Positions 24,578-34,012 are shown, counted from the stretch's first letter. The stretch: 64,000 bases of DNA from Janthinobacterium sp. TB1-E2 (GCF_036885605.1 NZ_CP142523.1:806001-870000); one strand, 5' to 3'. A program made the numbers and translations. The notes: a model not told the origin generated them from the letters alone.

Positions 24578-26376
24578 GGTGTTTCCTCTTGCATTTCCTT
24601 GTGCGCTTCCATATGCGTATCTTCAGGGAGCCGGAACCAGACCGTCAAGCCTGGCGCATCAGCGTTGGCGTGCGCCGACAGGCTGCCGCCGAACGATTCG
24701 ATGATGCTTTTGCTGAGTGACATGCCCAGTCCCAGTCCTTCGGCTTTGGTGGTAAAGAACGGTTCGAACAATCGCGCCATCTGCGCTGCCGGCAGGCCGC
24801 ATCCCGCGTCGCGCACGGCTACCGTGCAGGCGCCGTTTTCGCGGTGCAGCAGCACGCCGATCGGATGCTGCGGATTGCCGTTTTCCACCTGCGCATCGAG
24901 CGCGTTTTTCAGCAGATTGAGTAGCACCTGCTGCACTTGCTGCGGGTCGGCCAGCACGCGCAGCTCAAGATTGCAGCCTTCGTGGTTCCAGCTGATATGG
25001 GCGTGCGGATGTGCGGCGCGGAACAGCGATACGGCTTGCTCGACGGCGCCGGCCAGGGCGAAAGCCGTGCTGTGCGCGGGACGCTTTTGCGCCATCGCGC
25101 GGATGTGACGGATGATGGCGCCCGCGCGTTCGCTTTGCGTGGCGATCTCCTGCGCGCCGTCGAGCAGGGGCGCCGCGTCGAGCCGGCCGGCCGCGATGCG
25201 GCGCGCCATGCCGCGCGCGAAATTGCCGATGGCCGCCAGCGGCTGGTTCAATTCGTGCGCGATGGCGCTGGCCATTTCGCCCAGAATCGCCAGGCGCGCC
25301 GTGTGGTCGAGCGTGGCCTGGCGCTGGCGCGCCTGCTCTTCCAGCGCGCGCTGCTGGTGCTGGGCCGCGCGCAATTGCTCCGTGCGTCGGCTGACCAGGT
25401 ATTCCACGCGCACCGTGTGCACGGCCCAGGCAATAAGTAGGGCCAGCACCAGCAGCATCCAGCCCCAGTAGCGGCGCAGCGCCGTCTCGAACGTCAGCTT
25501 GTCCAGGTAGGCGTAGGGGCCGATGTGCAAGTCGCGGAACAGTTCATCGACGATCTGGTAATCGCTGGGCACCGTCCAGCTGTAGCCTTCGCTGGTGCGC
25601 GGCATGGCCAGCAGGGCTTGCGCCACTTTTTTTGCCAGCGCGGGCGGCGTCTGGCGCAGGGCCACGAAGGGCCAGTCCGGATACAGCCGCGACGAGCTGG
25701 CGCAGCGAAAGCCGGGTATCGGGCGCGTCGTGATCACGCGCAGTTCCTCGGCCCGCACTTCGCCGCGCGCCACCATCTGTTCCAGCAGGCAGGTGCGCAC
25801 GATGCCCGCATCCATGTGCCCGGACCTTACGGCGTCGACGATCTGCTGCGAGGGAAAGCCGCTGTAGCGCAGGCTGGCAAAATCGTGCGTGGGATCGATG
25901 CCCGCTTCGCGCAGTTCGCGCGCGGCGATCTGGTAGCCGCCAAAGGCATCGGGCGCCACGGCCATCACGTTCTTGCCCGCCAGATCGGCCAGGTCATGCA
26001 AGGGCGACGCGCTGCGCACGACGATGGCCGAACCGATGGCCTGGCGCGGCGAGTCCGTCCATGGCGATTCCAGGGTGGCGATGCGGCTGGCGCCGTCGCT
26101 GTGTTCGAGCGCCACGTAATGGCCGCTGCTGGTGATGGCGAAGGCGATCGCTTGCGACTGCACGGCGCGCGTCAGGCCCGCCTGGTCGTAGTCGGCCAGG
26201 ATGAAACGGATGCCGGGAATACTGGCCTGCAGGTGGCGCGTCACGTACGACCAGTCCTGCTGCACGGCGTCGCCGCCCTTGTAGGCGAGTACGCCTATTC
26301 TCACTTCCGGCAGCGCCGTGTCCGCATGCACTGGCGAGAACAGGATCGCCAGCGCCAGTACGGCAAGCCTGCGCAC
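24574..26376 (-). CDS. ttrS: Tetrathionate sensor histidine kinase TtrS
   Basis: Membrane histidine kinase with a periplasmic PhnD-like solute-binding domain. The 600-residue product has a signal-like segment (1-18), a periplasmic binding domain (about 24-295) with two cysteines (C196, C225), one membrane helix (about 304-322), a coiled coil, the phospho-acceptor H374 in AIAHELNQP, an N box (LLNLLKNALDA) and G boxes (DAGCGL, GLGLGMSLSKSI). In Salmonella TtrS senses tetrathionate. The start is a GTG at 26376 that shares one base with the mutY stop, so it may be transcribed with mutY. Confidence 0.88.
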   Translation of the reverse strand: MRRLAVLALAILFSPVHADTALPEVRIGVLAYKGGDAVQQDWSYVTRHLQASIPGIRFILADYDQAGLTRAVQSQAIAFAITSSGHYVALEHSDGASRIATLESPWTDSPRQAIGSAIVVRSASPLHDLADLAGKNVMAVAPDAFGGYQIAARELREAGIDPTHDFASLRYSGFPSQQIVDAVRSGHMDAGIVRTCLLEQMVARGEVRAEELRVITTRPIPGFRCASSSRLYPDWPFVALRQTPPALAKKVAQALLAMPRTSEGYSWTVPSDYQIVDELFRDLHIGPYAYLDKLTFETALRRYWGWMLLVLALLIAWAVHTVRVEYLVSRRTEQLRAAQHQQRALEEQARQRQATLDHTARLAILGEMASAIAHELNQPLAAIGNFARGMARRIAAGRLDAAPLLDGAQEIATQSERAGAIIRHIRAMAQKRPAHSTAFALAGAVEQAVSLFRAAHPHAHISWNHEGCNLELRVLADPQQVQQVLLNLLKNALDAQVENGNPQHPIGVLLHRENGACTVAVRDAGCGLPAAQMARLFEPFFTTKAEGLGLGMSLSKSIIESFGGSLSAHANADAPGLTVWFRLPEDTHMEAHKEMQEETP

Positions 26377-27539
26377 TAAAACATGCTGCGCTGCGCCGAA
26401 CGCGCATCGCCGAACAGGTCCAGCAGCAGTTTCTTGATCGGTGCGGGCAGCGGCGCATCGGCGATTTTCGCGCCGTCGTACCAGACGTGCGTCGCTTCTC
26501 CTGCCAGCGCCAGACGGCGCGCCACGGTGATACGGCAGGGGACGATGTGCAGCTTGTAGTGGGTGAAGACGTGGACGATGGGCAGCAGCCGTTCCTGCGA
26601 TTCGATTTCGCCGAACGGCGCCACGGCGCGCGCCAGCGCATCCTGGTCGATGTCACGCGGACAGTCCTCGCCGGCCAGCACGTGGCCATCGAGTTCGGGT
26701 AGCGACAGCAAGCCGCCCCAGATGCCCGAGCCGGGACGCTGTTCCAGCAGCACCTGCCCGTCGTCGATGATGACGAGCATGACGGCGTGTTTTTCCGGAC
26801 TGGTTTTCTTCGGTTTGCGCACAGGTAAGTCTTTAACCCGATCGGTGGCGTAGGCCACGCAGCGCGGCTGCAAGGGGCAGCGGCCGCAATCGGGGCTGCT
26901 GCGCGTGCACAGGGTGGCGCCGAAGTCCATCAGGCCCTGCGTGTAGGCTTCGATGCCGGTTTCAGGCAGCAGCGCTTCGGCGCGGCGCCACATGGCTTCC
27001 TCGACCCGCTTTTCGCCGGGATAGGCGTCGATGCCGAAGGTGCGCGCGAACACGCGCTTGACGTTGCCATCCATGATGGCAGCGCGCGTGCCGCTGGAAA
27101 ACGCGGAGATGGCGGCGGCCGTCGAGCGGCCGATGCCGGGCAGGTCGGCCAGCAGGGCCGGGGCGCTGGGGAACACGCCGTCGTATTCGGCCACTACGCG
27201 CTGCGCGCACTTGTGCAGGTTGCGCGCCCGCGTGTAGTAGCCAAGGCCGCTCCACTGCGCCATCACGTCTTCGACGGGCGCGCTAGCGAGGTCGCGCAGG
27301 GTGGGGAAACGTTCGAGGAAGCGCGCGTAGTAGCCGAGGACGGCGGTGACCTGCGTTTGCTGCAGCATGATTTCGGACAGCCAGATCAGGTAGGCGTCGC
27401 GCGTGTTTTGCCAGGGCAGCGCGTGGCGGCCATGCTGCTTTTGCCAGGCGATGACGGTGGCGGAAAAAGTCGGGTCGACATAATCTTCAAAAGGTGCCAT
27501 GCCCGTGGCGGGCGAGAGCGGGTGCAGCAAACGTTTCAT
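26376..27539 (-). CDS. mutY: Adenine DNA glycosylase MutY
   Basis: Removes adenine mispaired with 8-oxoguanine in the GO repair system. The 387-residue product has the helix-hairpin-helix/GPD fold with catalytic E56 (SEIMLQQTQ) and D157 (AIMDGNVKRV). A [4Fe-4S] loop has C211, C218, C221 and C227. A C-terminal NUDIX-like 8-oxoG recognition domain follows (GSGIWGGLLSLPEL). M14 is an alternative start. It lies between a dynamin-like gene and ttrS, all in one direction. Confidence 0.95.
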   Translation of the reverse strand: MKRLLHPLSPATGMAPFEDYVDPTFSATVIAWQKQHGRHALPWQNTRDAYLIWLSEIMLQQTQVTAVLGYYARFLERFPTLRDLASAPVEDVMAQWSGLGYYTRARNLHKCAQRVVAEYDGVFPSAPALLADLPGIGRSTAAAISAFSSGTRAAIMDGNVKRVFARTFGIDAYPGEKRVEEAMWRRAEALLPETGIEAYTQGLMDFGATLCTRSSPDCGRCPLQPRCVAYATDRVKDLPVRKPKKTSPEKHAVMLVIIDDGQVLLEQRPGSGIWGGLLSLPELDGHVLAGEDCPRDIDQDALARAVAPFGEIESQERLLPIVHVFTHYKLHIVPCRITVARRLALAGEATHVWYDGAKIADAPLPAPIKKLLLDLFGDARSAQRSMF

Positions 27540-27562
27540 GCAGGGTTCCAGTGTTCTGTTGT

Positions 27563-29464
27563 CTATGTTGCGCTGGCCGCGCGCAAAGTGGCCAGCAATT
27601 GCGCCAGCTGCGCCTTGTCGCGTTCGAGCGCCGCCAGGCTCGCCTCGAAGCCGGCGATTTTCTGTTCCAGGCTGCCCGTCGCGTCGTGGATGCGCTGGAT
27701 CGAGGCAAAGCGCAGTTTCAGCTGTTCCTTGTACTCGACGATCTGCGCTTCCAGGGGCGCCATGATGACTTTCAGCCAGGCGCTGGCGTCGTCATTGGCG
27801 TTGGTGAAACTGCGGCGCACGCGCGAGGCGATGGTGTCGAAGAATTTTTCCATCAGCACGACGCGGCTGGTGGTGAGCAGGGTCGCCGTGCCGAACTGCT
27901 TATGGTAGACGGCTTCGATGTCGGCGATTTCCTGGCGGTAGCGGGCCAGCGAAAACGGCATCGGCAAGGCCAGCGCCAAGCCATGTTCGGAAGCGAATTT
28001 GCGGTACATCACGTTCATCATTTCCGTGATCTCGGCCGTCTTGCCTTCCGAACGGTCCAGGTTGCTGGCGATGCGCTCGAAATACTGGCGCACGGCTTCG
28101 CGCAGGCCCGTGAAAAAGCGGCTGCGCTGCATGGCGGCGCGCACGCCGTCGATATCGTCGCGCACGATGTCCATGCCCAGGCTCGTGTACAGCTCCGTCG
28201 ACAGGCGGGTAAACACGGCGCGCGTCGCCTGCAGCTTGAACAGGCTGCTGTCGAATTCCTTTTTCTCGATATCGATGCGCCGCATCATGTGCGCGATCAC
28301 GCTCTGGTTCTTGCCGCGCAGGCTGTGCAGCTCGTGCAGTTGCTCGGCGATGCCGCGCGCGCGGGCCGCCGCCTGCACCTGCTGCGCCGCTTCGATGGCG
28401 TCCAGGTCGAACGCCAGCTGGCGCCGGATGATGTCCTTGCGCGCGGGGATCAGCTCCTCGAACAGGGCCGTCTCCAGCGGCAGCAGGCGGCTCTTTTCCA
28501 AAAGCGCCGCATCGCCGTTGATCTTGCCCACCAGGGCCTTTTGCGCCGAGACGGGAAACACCTGACTCGCGTCCAGCGTCAACAGATGCGCCACGCTGGC
28601 CTGCTGGCGTTCGATCGCTTGCGCCACCTCGGCATCGCCGCGCAATTCGTCCCACATGCTGTCGATCTTGTTGAGCACCACCAGGCGCCCCGCGCCGGCG
28701 CCGATATGGTTGCGCCATACCTCGATATCGCTGCGTGTGACGCCCGTGTCGGCCGCCAGGATGAACAGCACCGCGTGCGCATTCGGGATCAGGTTCAGGG
28801 TCAGTTCCGGTTCCGTGCCGATGGCGTTCAGGCCCGGCGTGTCGAGGATGACCAGGCCCTGTTTCAGCAGCGGATGGGGGAAGTTGATGATGGCGTGGCG
28901 CCACATGGAGATTTCCACCTGGCCGTCCTCGTCGAGCATGGCGGGAGCATCCGCGTCGTCGGCGTCGTACAGGCCGTAGCGCGCCGCTTCCTCGACGCTG
29001 ACTTTTTTCGTCAGGCTGACCTGGCGGATCGCTTCCTGCATGTCTCCGCCCGCCTCGATGTTCAGGGGCAGGATGGTCCAGGCGGCGGGCAGGTCGCGGT
29101 AGTCGCTGGTCGACAGGTTCTGCGCGCGCGTCTCGATGGGCAGCAGCCGGATCGATGGCGGCCAGGCCGCGTCGTACAGCAGCTCGGTGGGGCACATGGT
29201 GGTGCGGCCCGCGCCCGATGGCAGGATGCGCTGGCCGTAGCCGGCAAAGAAGATGGCGTTGATCAGCTCGGATTTGCCGCGCGAGAATTCCGCCACGAAG
29301 GCGACGGATAAACGGTCGTCGAGCAGGCGGGAACCACAGCGAGCCAGGCGCAGCGCGGAGGCGCCGTCGACCAGGCCTGCCGCGCTGGCGGCTTGCCGGT
29401 ATGCCTGCAAGGCGGCCTGCACGTCCTGCCGCCAGGCGCTGTATTGTTCCAGGTCTCTGACCAT
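27563..29464 (-). CDS. Bacterial dynamin-like GTPase
   Basis: A 633-residue dynamin-family GTPase of unknown specific role. G1 is EFSRGKSE (59-66), followed by a TT switch threonine (RTTMCPTE), G3 DTPG (208-211) and G4 NKID (265-268). The C-terminal half is mostly helical and charged, including a predicted coiled coil at about 600-630. No obvious membrane helix is visible, so it may associate peripherally. It sits 23 bases from mutY and 21 from mutM in the same orientation, between two genes of the same DNA repair pathway. Bacterial dynamins remodel membranes, but this subfamily is uncharacterised to my knowledge. Confidence 0.85.
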   Translation of the reverse strand: MVRDLEQYSAWRQDVQAALQAYRQAASAAGLVDGASALRLARCGSRLLDDRLSVAFVAEFSRGKSELINAIFFAGYGQRILPSGAGRTTMCPTELLYDAAWPPSIRLLPIETRAQNLSTSDYRDLPAAWTILPLNIEAGGDMQEAIRQVSLTKKVSVEEAARYGLYDADDADAPAMLDEDGQVEISMWRHAIINFPHPLLKQGLVILDTPGLNAIGTEPELTLNLIPNAHAVLFILAADTGVTRSDIEVWRNHIGAGAGRLVVLNKIDSMWDELRGDAEVAQAIERQQASVAHLLTLDASQVFPVSAQKALVGKINGDAALLEKSRLLPLETALFEELIPARKDIIRRQLAFDLDAIEAAQQVQAAARARGIAEQLHELHSLRGKNQSVIAHMMRRIDIEKKEFDSSLFKLQATRAVFTRLSTELYTSLGMDIVRDDIDGVRAAMQRSRFFTGLREAVRQYFERIASNLDRSEGKTAEITEMMNVMYRKFASEHGLALALPMPFSLARYRQEIADIEAVYHKQFGTATLLTTSRVVLMEKFFDTIASRVRRSFTNANDDASAWLKVIMAPLEAQIVEYKEQLKLRFASIQRIHDATGSLEQKIAGFEASLAALERDKAQLAQLLATLRAASAT

Positions 29465-29485
29465 CTGCTCCCCTTTACCTATAAC

Positions 29486-30322
29486 TTACTTTTGACAGTT
29501 CACGCAGTAGAACGTGGAACGCTGTCCCTGCACGATCTGGCGGATAGTCGCGCCGCACACGCGGCAGGGCTTGCCCGCGCGGTTGTACGTGAAATACGTC
29601 TGCTGGAAGTAGCCGGACTGGCCATTCACGCCGATGAAGTCGCGCAGGGTGCTGCCGCCCTGCACGATGGCTTCGGCCAGCACGTCGCGGATCGCCTGCG
29701 CCAGTTTTTCGTAGCGCGCCAGACCGATGCGCCGCGCTGGCGTCTTCGGGTTGATCCCCGCGCGGAACAGGCTTTCGGAACAATAGATATTGCCCACGCC
29801 GACGACGATGTCGCCCGCCATCAGCACCTGCTTGATGTTGGTGCCCTTGTTGCGCGTTTTTTCGAACAGCAGCTGGCCCGTGAAGCCGCCTTCCAGCGGT
29901 TCCGTGCCCAGGCCGCGCAGCAGCGCGTGGCCGTCCAGCGGGCCGTCGGCCTCGTCGTGCCACAGCACGGCGCCGAAGCGGCGCGGATCCGTCATGCGCA
30001 GCACCTGGCTGCCGCCGTCCGCGTCTTCCACGACGAGGTCGAAATGGTCATGCTTTTGCGCTTCCGTCCCCGTCGGCAGCACGCGCAAATGGCCCGACAT
30101 GCCCAGGTGGATGATCAGGGTGCCGTGGCGGAAGTGGATCAGCAGGTATTTGCCGCGCCGACCCGTCAGGCCGATGGTTTGCCCCGATAATTGTTCGCCC
30201 AGGGCAGGGGGGAAGGGCCAGCGCAAGCCGTCGCGGCGCAGCACGACGGAGCGCACGGCGCGCCCTTCGAGGTGGGGCGCGACACCGCGCCGTGTGACTT
30301 CGACTTCTGGCAATTCTGGCAT
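29486..30322 (-). CDS. mutM: Formamidopyrimidine-DNA glycosylase MutM (Fpg)
   Basis: Excises 8-oxoguanine and formamidopyrimidines and nicks the abasic site. The 278-residue product begins MPELPEVE, which supplies the catalytic proline and glutamate once the methionine is removed. The C-terminal zinc finger has C253, C256, C273 and C276. The helix-two-turn-helix domain lies at about 150-230. It is the first gene of a minus-strand run mutM, dynamin-like gene, mutY, ttrS, ttrR. The region upstream (30323-30490) is shared with the divergent TPR gene. Confidence 0.97.
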   Translation of the reverse strand: MPELPEVEVTRRGVAPHLEGRAVRSVVLRRDGLRWPFPPALGEQLSGQTIGLTGRRGKYLLIHFRHGTLIIHLGMSGHLRVLPTGTEAQKHDHFDLVVEDADGGSQVLRMTDPRRFGAVLWHDEADGPLDGHALLRGLGTEPLEGGFTGQLLFEKTRNKGTNIKQVLMAGDIVVGVGNIYCSESLFRAGINPKTPARRIGLARYEKLAQAIRDVLAEAIVQGGSTLRDFIGVNGQSGYFQQTYFTYNRAGKPCRVCGATIRQIVQGQRSTFYCVNCQK

Positions 30323-30490
30323 AGGGCTCGAATGGTTGAAAACCGGGTAAAAAAACAGGCGGCTTGCCGGCCGAGGGCTGGCCCTGGCAGGCTACGCCGC
30401 CACGACGTATATATTTCGTTACATACGTGAAGTACGCGATAGTCGCGTTGGGCGTAGAATCAAACTTTGCCGTTTAGCCAGGATCAGCCT

Positions 30491-32281
30491 TTGAAAAACG
30501 CTTTCGCCATTGTAACCTTGTCCGCCCTGATGGCCACGCATGCCATGGCACAGACGCCTGTCGCCCCTGCCGATGCCGCGGCCAGCCCCGCTGCGTCCGC
30601 GCCCGCCGCGCCGCAGGAAGAGGGCGCCGAGTCCAAGGTGGACGCCAAGGCGGATGGCTTGCCCAAGGTCGAATTGAGCAGCGACTTGCTGTACAAGCTG
30701 ACCCGCGCGGAAATGGAGTTCAAGAGCGGGCAGTGGCAAGGGCCGTACGTGACGATGATGGTGGCGGCGCAGCAGACGCGCGATCCGCGCCTGGCGCGCC
30801 GCGCGTCCGAAATGGCGCTGGCCGCCAAGCAGGGCAGCGAAGCGCTGGCGGCCATCCGCCTGTGGCGCGAGCTGGCGCCCGACTCGGACGAGGCAACGCA
30901 ATTCTTCCTCGGCTTCGTCGTCCTGACCGACAAGATCGAGGAAGCGGAACCGATCTTCGCCGAACGCCTGGCCAATGCGCCTGGTGGCGCGCGTGGCGTG
31001 GCCCTGTTCCAGATGCAGCAGATTTTGTCGCGCTCGAATGACAAGCTGTATGCCTATTCGATGATGACGCGCCTGGTGCAGCCTTACCTGGACATGTTCG
31101 AAGCGCATCTGGTGCTGGCGCAGGGCGCCTTGTCGCTTGGCGAGCGTGACCGCGCCATCCGTGAAGCGAACAAGGCGCTGGCCATCAAGCCGAACTCCGA
31201 ACTGGCCGCGCTGACCCTGGCGCAGGTGACGGGCGAACCCGAGGCGGCAAACAAGGTGCTGGCCACGTTCCTGCAAAAGAATCCGGACGCCGTCGAAGTG
31301 CGCGGCGCGTATGCGCGCCTGCTGGTCGAGCAAAAGCAGCTGGAGCCGGCGCGCGAGCAGTTCCTGCTGCTGCTGAAAAGCCAGCCCGATAACGTGGGCG
31401 CCCTGTATGCGCTCGGCATCGTGGCGCTGCAGCTGGAAGACACCAAGGGCGCGGAGCAGTACTTCAAGCGCTTCCTGGCCGTGCTGGAAAAAAATCCTGG
31501 CGATACGCGCGATCCGTTCAAGGCCCTGATGATACTGTCGCAGATCGCCGAGACGCGCGGCGACACGGCCGGCGCCATCGCCTGGCTCGACAAGGTCGAC
31601 AACAGCGCGTCGGCCGGCTATGTCGAGGCGCGCTTGCGCCGCGCCCAGCTGATCGCCCGCGGCGGCAATCTCGATGCGGCGCGCAAGGCGCTGACGGAAA
31701 TCGAAACGGACGATCCTGCCAGCCAGGCGCAGGTGCTGCTGGTCGACGCGCAATTCCTGCGCGACGCCGGCTACGTGCAAAGCGCGTACACGGTGATGGA
31801 AAACGCCTTGCTGCGTTTCCCCGACAATCCGGAACTGCTGTACGACTACGCCTTGCTGGCCGAGCGCCTGGATAAATTCGAGCTGATGGAAGCGAGCCTG
31901 CGCCGCGTGATGGCGCTGGCGCCCGACAACCAGCACGCGTACAACGCGCTCGGTTATTCGCTGGCCGAACGGGGCCTGCGCCTGGAAGAGGCCCATGTGC
32001 TGATCGAAAAAGCGCTGCAGATGGCGCCCGGCGACCCGTTCATCATGGACAGCATGGGCTGGGTGCAGTTCCGCATGGGTAACCTGGCCGCGGCGGAAAA
32101 TGCGCTGCGCCGCGCCTATGCCGTGCGCAGCGATCCGGAAATCGCCGTCCATCTGGGCGAAGTGCTGTGGCAGAAGGGCGACAAGGCCGAAGCGCAAAAA
32201 CTGTGGCGCGAGGCGCAAAGCAAGGACCCGAAAAACGATGCGCTGAAAAGTACGCTGGCGCGCTTGAATGTCAGTTTGTGA
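30491..32281 (+). CDS. Secreted/periplasmic tetratricopeptide repeat protein
   Basis: A 596-residue TPR protein. The start is a TTG at 30491: AGGA at 30480-30483 lies seven bases upstream, and the product then begins with a clean signal peptide (MKNAFAIVTLSALMATHAMA). An alanine/proline-rich linker follows, then TPR-like helix pairs to the C-terminus (for example LYALGIVALQLEDTKGAEQY and HAYNALGYSLAERGLRLEEA). It lies upstream of lolB and ispE, a common betaproteobacterial order. Function unknown; the location suggests an envelope role. A hairpin with a T tract separates it from lolB. Confidence 0.85.
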   Translation: MKNAFAIVTLSALMATHAMAQTPVAPADAAASPAASAPAAPQEEGAESKVDAKADGLPKVELSSDLLYKLTRAEMEFKSGQWQGPYVTMMVAAQQTRDPRLARRASEMALAAKQGSEALAAIRLWRELAPDSDEATQFFLGFVVLTDKIEEAEPIFAERLANAPGGARGVALFQMQQILSRSNDKLYAYSMMTRLVQPYLDMFEAHLVLAQGALSLGERDRAIREANKALAIKPNSELAALTLAQVTGEPEAANKVLATFLQKNPDAVEVRGAYARLLVEQKQLEPAREQFLLLLKSQPDNVGALYALGIVALQLEDTKGAEQYFKRFLAVLEKNPGDTRDPFKALMILSQIAETRGDTAGAIAWLDKVDNSASAGYVEARLRRAQLIARGGNLDAARKALTEIETDDPASQAQVLLVDAQFLRDAGYVQSAYTVMENALLRFPDNPELLYDYALLAERLDKFELMEASLRRVMALAPDNQHAYNALGYSLAERGLRLEEAHVLIEKALQMAPGDPFIMDSMGWVQFRMGNLAAAENALRRAYAVRSDPEIAVHLGEVLWQKGDKAEAQKLWREAQSKDPKNDALKSTLARLNVSL

Positions 32282-32303
32282 TTGAATCGATTAACTAAAC
32301 TAT

Positions 32304-32330
32304 AAAACCAGCGCCATGGCGCTGGTTTTT
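32304..32330 (+). terminator. Perfect terminator hairpin just before lolB
   Basis: AAAACCAGCGCC and GGCGCTGGTTTT form a perfect palindrome with a two-base centre (AT), running into TTTTT. It lies after the TPR gene and ends 10 bases before the lolB start codon. It is either the end of the TPR transcript or an attenuator for lolB. Confidence 0.82.
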
Positions 32331-32340
32331 CCTTGTGCCC

Positions 32341-32976
32341 ATGTTGAAAAAACTCCTCCCTCTCACGCTCGTCTGCCTGTCCCTCTCGGCCTGCTCGACC
32401 CTGACTTCCCCATTCTCGTCCGGCGCCGCGCCATCCGCTCAAACCGTCGCGCCCTACCGCGAACAGGTCGAGCTGACGGGCCGCCTGAACGTCGTGTACC
32501 AGAAGGATGACAAGCCCGAATCGGCCACCGTCAATTTCAACTGGCAGCAGACGGCGCAGCGCACGGACGTGACCCTGTATTCGCCCGTCGGCAGCACCCT
32601 GGCGACGATTGCCGTCACGCCGCAGCAAGCCGTGTTGACGCAAAGCGGCAAGGCGCCGCGCAGCGCGCCCGATGTCGATGCCCTGAGCGCGCAGCTGCTG
32701 GGCTGGTCCTTGCCCGTGTCGGGCTTGCGCGACTGGCTGCAAGGCCATGCCGTGGGTGCCGACGGCAAGCGCTTCGTCGCTTCGCCGGCCAACGACAGCG
32801 TCACCACGAAAGACGGCTGGCGCTTGCGCTATGTGTCGTGGCAAGATGCGTCTGACAATACACCGGGCGCCTTGCCCCAACCGCGGCGTATCGATGCCGA
32901 ACGCAATGCCAGCGCGCAGGCCGATGCCGTCTCGCTGCGCATCGTGCTCGATGCCCCATCTGCTCAAGCACAATGA
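32341..32976 (+). CDS. lolB: Outer membrane lipoprotein-sorting protein LolB
   Basis: Outer-membrane receptor that takes lipoproteins from LolA and inserts them into the outer membrane. The 211-residue product has a lipoprotein signal ending LSLSAC and the LolB fold, with [14 protein letters not shown] near residue 42 and [12 protein letters not shown] in the middle. ATG 32341 is preferred over GTG 32335. No Shine-Dalgarno is visible, since the terminator T tract occupies that space. It overlaps ispE by ATGA; the lolB-ispE-tRNA-prs order is conserved in betaproteobacteria. Confidence 0.9.
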   Translation: MLKKLLPLTLVCLSLSACSTLTSPFSSGAAPSAQTVAPYREQVELTGRLNVVYQKDDKPESATVNFNWQQTAQRTDVTLYSPVGSTLATIAVTPQQAVLTQSGKAPRSAPDVDALSAQLLGWSLPVSGLRDWLQGHAVGADGKRFVASPANDSVTTKDGWRLRYVSWQDASDNTPGALPQPRRIDAERNASAQADAVSLRIVLDAPSAQAQ

Positions 32977-33857
32977 CGTTGACTACCCTGAATAACTGCC
33001 CGGCCCCGGCCAAGCTGAACCTCTTTTTGCACGTCAACGGCCGCCGCGCCGATGGCTACCATCTGCTGCAGACGGTGTTCCAGTTGCTCGACCATGGCGA
33101 CACCCTGCACTTCACGCTGCGCGACGACACGGCGATCCGCCGCGTGACGGCGCTCGCCGGCGTGCCGGAGGAGCAAGACCTGATCATCCGCGCCGCGACA
33201 CTGCTGCAGGCCGAAGTGCTGCGCCGCACGGGCGCCTTGCCGCGCGGCGTCGATATCGCCATCGACAAGGTGCTGCCCATGGGCGGCGGCTTGGGTGGTG
33301 GTTCGTCCGACGCTGCGACGGCCCTGATGGCCTTGAACCGCCTGTGGCAGGCAGGTTTGACGCGCGAGGAATTGATGGCGCTGGGCTTGCCGCTGGGCGC
33401 CGATATCCCGTTTTTCATCTTTGGCGAGAATGCCTTTGCCGAAGGCGTGGGCGAAGCCTTGCAGCCCGTTGCCACGCCCGAGTGCTGGTATGTCGTGATC
33501 GAGCCTGGCGTACAAGTGCCGACCGCCGCAATTTTTTGCGCGGAAGGCTTGACGAGAAATACCGAACCCGTCACAATAGCGGACTTTTCCAGGCACCTCG
33601 CAGAAGGAAACGATGCGGGCGGATTTGGTAAGAATGATTTACAGCAAGTAGCATGCAGTCTTTTCAAGCCGGTAGCAGATGCGGTAGAATGGCTGGGTGC
33701 TTACGGTGAGGCCAGGATGACTGGTTCCGGTGCTTGTGTGTTTAGTGCGTTTGGCAGTCAGGAAGAAGCGGATGCGGTGCTCAGCAATGTGCCACCAGTC
33801 TGGATCGCCTGGAAGGCAAAAGCGCTGAATCGCCACCCGATGCTCACCATGTTGTAG
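32973..33857 (+). CDS. ispE: 4-diphosphocytidyl-2-C-methyl-D-erythritol kinase IspE
   Basis: GHMP kinase of the methylerythritol phosphate route to isoprenoids. The 294-residue product has the substrate segment [21 protein letters not shown] (N-terminal), the ATP-binding glycine loop [14 protein letters not shown], and the C-terminal GHMP motif [12 protein letters not shown]. Length is normal. The ATG overlaps the lolB stop (ATGA), so translation is coupled. Confidence 0.96.
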   Translation: MTLTTLNNCPAPAKLNLFLHVNGRRADGYHLLQTVFQLLDHGDTLHFTLRDDTAIRRVTALAGVPEEQDLIIRAATLLQAEVLRRTGALPRGVDIAIDKVLPMGGGLGGGSSDAATALMALNRLWQAGLTREELMALGLPLGADIPFFIFGENAFAEGVGEALQPVATPECWYVVIEPGVQVPTAAIFCAEGLTRNTEPVTIADFSRHLAEGNDAGGFGKNDLQQVACSLFKPVADAVEWLGAYGEARMTGSGACVFSAFGSQEEADAVLSNVPPVWIAWKAKALNRHPMLTML

Positions 33858-33873
33858 AGAGCAAAAAAAGATT

Positions 33874-33901
33874 TTGCTTAGCGTCAAATAGTCGGTATAA
33901 T
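33874..33901 (+). promoter_or_regulatory. Sigma-70 promoter of tRNA-Gln
   Basis: TTGCTT at 33874-33879 and a perfect TATAAT at 33896-33901, with 16-base spacing. Transcription would begin near 33908, leaving a short leader before the mature tRNA at 33936. Confidence 0.75.
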
Positions 33902-33935
33902 ACTGGCCAACATGACGGCAAGCAGTCAGTAACGT

Positions 33936-34012
33936 AGGGGAATCGCCAAGCTGGTTAAGGCACTGGATTTTGATTCCAGCATGCGAAGGTTCGAATCCTT
34001 CTTCCCCTGCCA
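33936..34012 (+). tRNA. tRNA-Gln (anticodon TTG)
   Basis: A full cloverleaf is visible. The acceptor AGGGGAA pairs with TTCCCCT, the D arm is normal, and the anticodon stem CTGGA/TCCAG encloses a loop with anticodon TTG. The T arm has GGTTCGAATCC, and discriminator G and an encoded CCA end it. A single tRNA between ispE and prs is usual in betaproteobacteria. Confidence 0.97.

Noticed and set aside
18652-26376. The ttr region as a recently acquired genomic island
   Set aside because: No integrase, transposase or tRNA junction is near, and base and codon use look like the neighbours. Only the flanking palindromes hint at past movement.
27494-29311. A 605-codon plus-strand frame opposite the dynamin-like gene
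   Set aside because: No motifs. The minus strand has intact G1, G3 and G4 GTPase motifs in a full-length product.
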